A stretch of DNA of 9,478 nt from Gallionella sp. (GTDB lineage: Bacteria; Pseudomonadota; Gammaproteobacteria; Burkholderiales; Gallionellaceae): NCBI GenBank assembly GCA_029850565.1, contig JARCRR010000071.1, positions 1 through 9,478 of the forward strand, written 5' to 3'. Position 1 is the first letter of the stretch, and the number at the start of each line of letters is the position of its first letter. The position numbers and the translations under genes are program-made. This document shows, in pieces, positions 8,592 to 9,478 of the stretch. The notes under the pieces were generated by a model. That model saw nothing but the letters and a program-made list of their open reading frames with translations. It was not told where the DNA came from and did no database searches.

Positions 8592-9478
8592 TGGATGCGC
8601 AGCAGCGCATCGCACAATTGCGTGTCGAGCTGGCCCGACACGACCATGATTACTATGTGCTGGATGCGCCCAGCATCCCCGATGCGGAATACGACAAGCT
8701 GTTCCGTGAACTGCAATCCTTGGAAGCTCAACACCCCGAACTGCTGACGCCCGATTCACCCACGCAACGTGTGGGCGGCAAGGTGCTGGAGGGTTTCGTG
8801 CCGGTGCGGCATGCCGTGCCCATGCTATCCATACGCACCGAGACGGATACCGAATCCAGCGGCGCATCTAACTTCGACACCCGTGTGAGGAACGCATTAG
8901 GTTGGAACGAAGGGGATATCGAATATAACTGTGAACTGAAATTCGATGGCCTTGCTATCAATCTGCGTTATGAGCATGGTGTACTGGTTCAGGCGACGAC
9001 GCGCGGAGATGGCGAGGCAGGTGAAGATGTGACGCAGAATGTGCGCACCATCCACTGTATACCGTTGCGGCTGCAAGGGTTCGCCGCGCCAGTCCTTGAA
9101 GTGCGCGGTGAGGTCTATATGTCGCGCAAGGATTTCAACCGCTACAACGATAAGCAGCGCGAACTGGGTTTGGCGACACTGGTCAACCCGCGCAATGGAG
9201 CTGCGGGAAGCATCCGCCAACTCGATCCGGCATTGGCGGCCAGACGGCCGCTCTCGTTCTTCGCTTATGGCTTGGGGGAAGTGACAGGCTGGTCTCTGCC
9301 GTCGACGCACAGCGGCATCCTCGATGCGCTAAAACACATGGGATTGCCGGTTTGCGATGAGCGGACTGTGGCGCGCGGAGCAGAGGCGCTGGCCGCATTC
9401 CATCAGCGCATCGCCAGCAAGCGGGATGCGTTGCCATTCGATATCGATGGCGTGGTGTACAAGGTCAACGACTGTCTC
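8591..9478 (+). CDS. ligA: NAD+-dependent DNA ligase LigA (5' part, cut by window edge)
   Basis: LigA seals nicks in DNA during replication and repair, using NAD+ to form an enzyme-AMP intermediate. The window holds 296 codons of a protein normally about 670-700 residues long, open to the edge without a stop. Visible are the Ia NMN-binding domain (HDHDYYVLDAPSIPDAEYD, about 17-35), the adenylation domain with catalytic K117 in ELKFDG, RGDGEAGEDVTQN (138-150), RGEV with E174, NPRNGAAGSIRQLD (199-212) and FDIDGVVYKVN (283-293). The OB-fold, zinc finger, HhH and BRCT parts lie beyond the window. Where many LigA proteins read MLSLDNAF, this one reads MLSIRTETDTESSGASNF. The ATG shares one base with the zipA stop (TGATG), so translational coupling is likely. 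Confidence 0.97.
   Translation, partial: MDAQQRIAQLRVELARHDHDYYVLDAPSIPDAEYDKLFRELQSLEAQHPELLTPDSPTQRVGGKVLEGFVPVRHAVPMLSIRTETDTESSGASNFDTRVRNALGWNEGDIEYNCELKFDGLAINLRYEHGVLVQATTRGDGEAGEDVTQNVRTIHCIPLRLQGFAAPVLEVRGEVYMSRKDFNRYNDKQRELGLATLVNPRNGAAGSIRQLDPALAARRPLSFFAYGLGEVTGWSLPSTHSGILDALKHMGLPVCDERTVARGAEALAAFHQRIASKRDALPFDIDGVVYKVNDCL

Overview
This window is a densely packed housekeeping segment, all on the + strand, from what looks like a betaproteobacterium. The gene order lepA-lepB-DUF4845-rnc-era-recO-pdxJ-acpS-nagZ and the protein styles point to the Nitrosomonadales, perhaps the Gallionellaceae. That placement rests on remembered gene order and sequence style, not on a search. No RNA genes, mobile elements, CRISPR arrays, long repeats or clear intrinsic terminators were seen.

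Layout. Bases 1-75 hold only the possible tail of an unidentified upstream gene plus the start region of lepA. Then come lepA (translation factor EF4), lepB (signal peptidase I) and a small one-helix membrane protein of the DUF4845 family. A run of six genes follows: rnc (RNase III), era (ribosome-assembly GTPase), recO (recombination mediator), pdxJ (vitamin B6 synthesis), acpS (acyl-carrier-protein activation) and nagZ (muropeptide recycling). Within this run every start codon overlaps the previous stop, by 4, 8, 4, 4 and 1 bases. After a 39-base gap there is zipA (FtsZ-anchoring division protein) and, overlapping its stop by one base, the first 296 codons of ligA (NAD+-dependent DNA ligase), cut by the window edge.

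How the genes fit together. The cluster joins protein synthesis and export (lepA, lepB), RNA processing and 30S maturation (rnc, era), DNA repair and ligation (recO, ligA), cofactor and lipid precursor supply (pdxJ, acpS) and cell wall turnover and division (nagZ, zipA). Most are growth-linked core functions that probably share transcripts. The overlaps and weak ribosome binding sites suggest translational coupling through rnc-nagZ and again at zipA-ligA. The only plausible transcriptional break is the nagZ-zipA gap.

No unknown defence, mobile or biosynthetic system was found. The points most worth a second look are an apparent internal duplication in ZipA, the pilin-like N-terminus of the DUF4845 protein, the zipA-ligA pair following nagZ directly, and a divergent segment in LigA just before the catalytic lysine.
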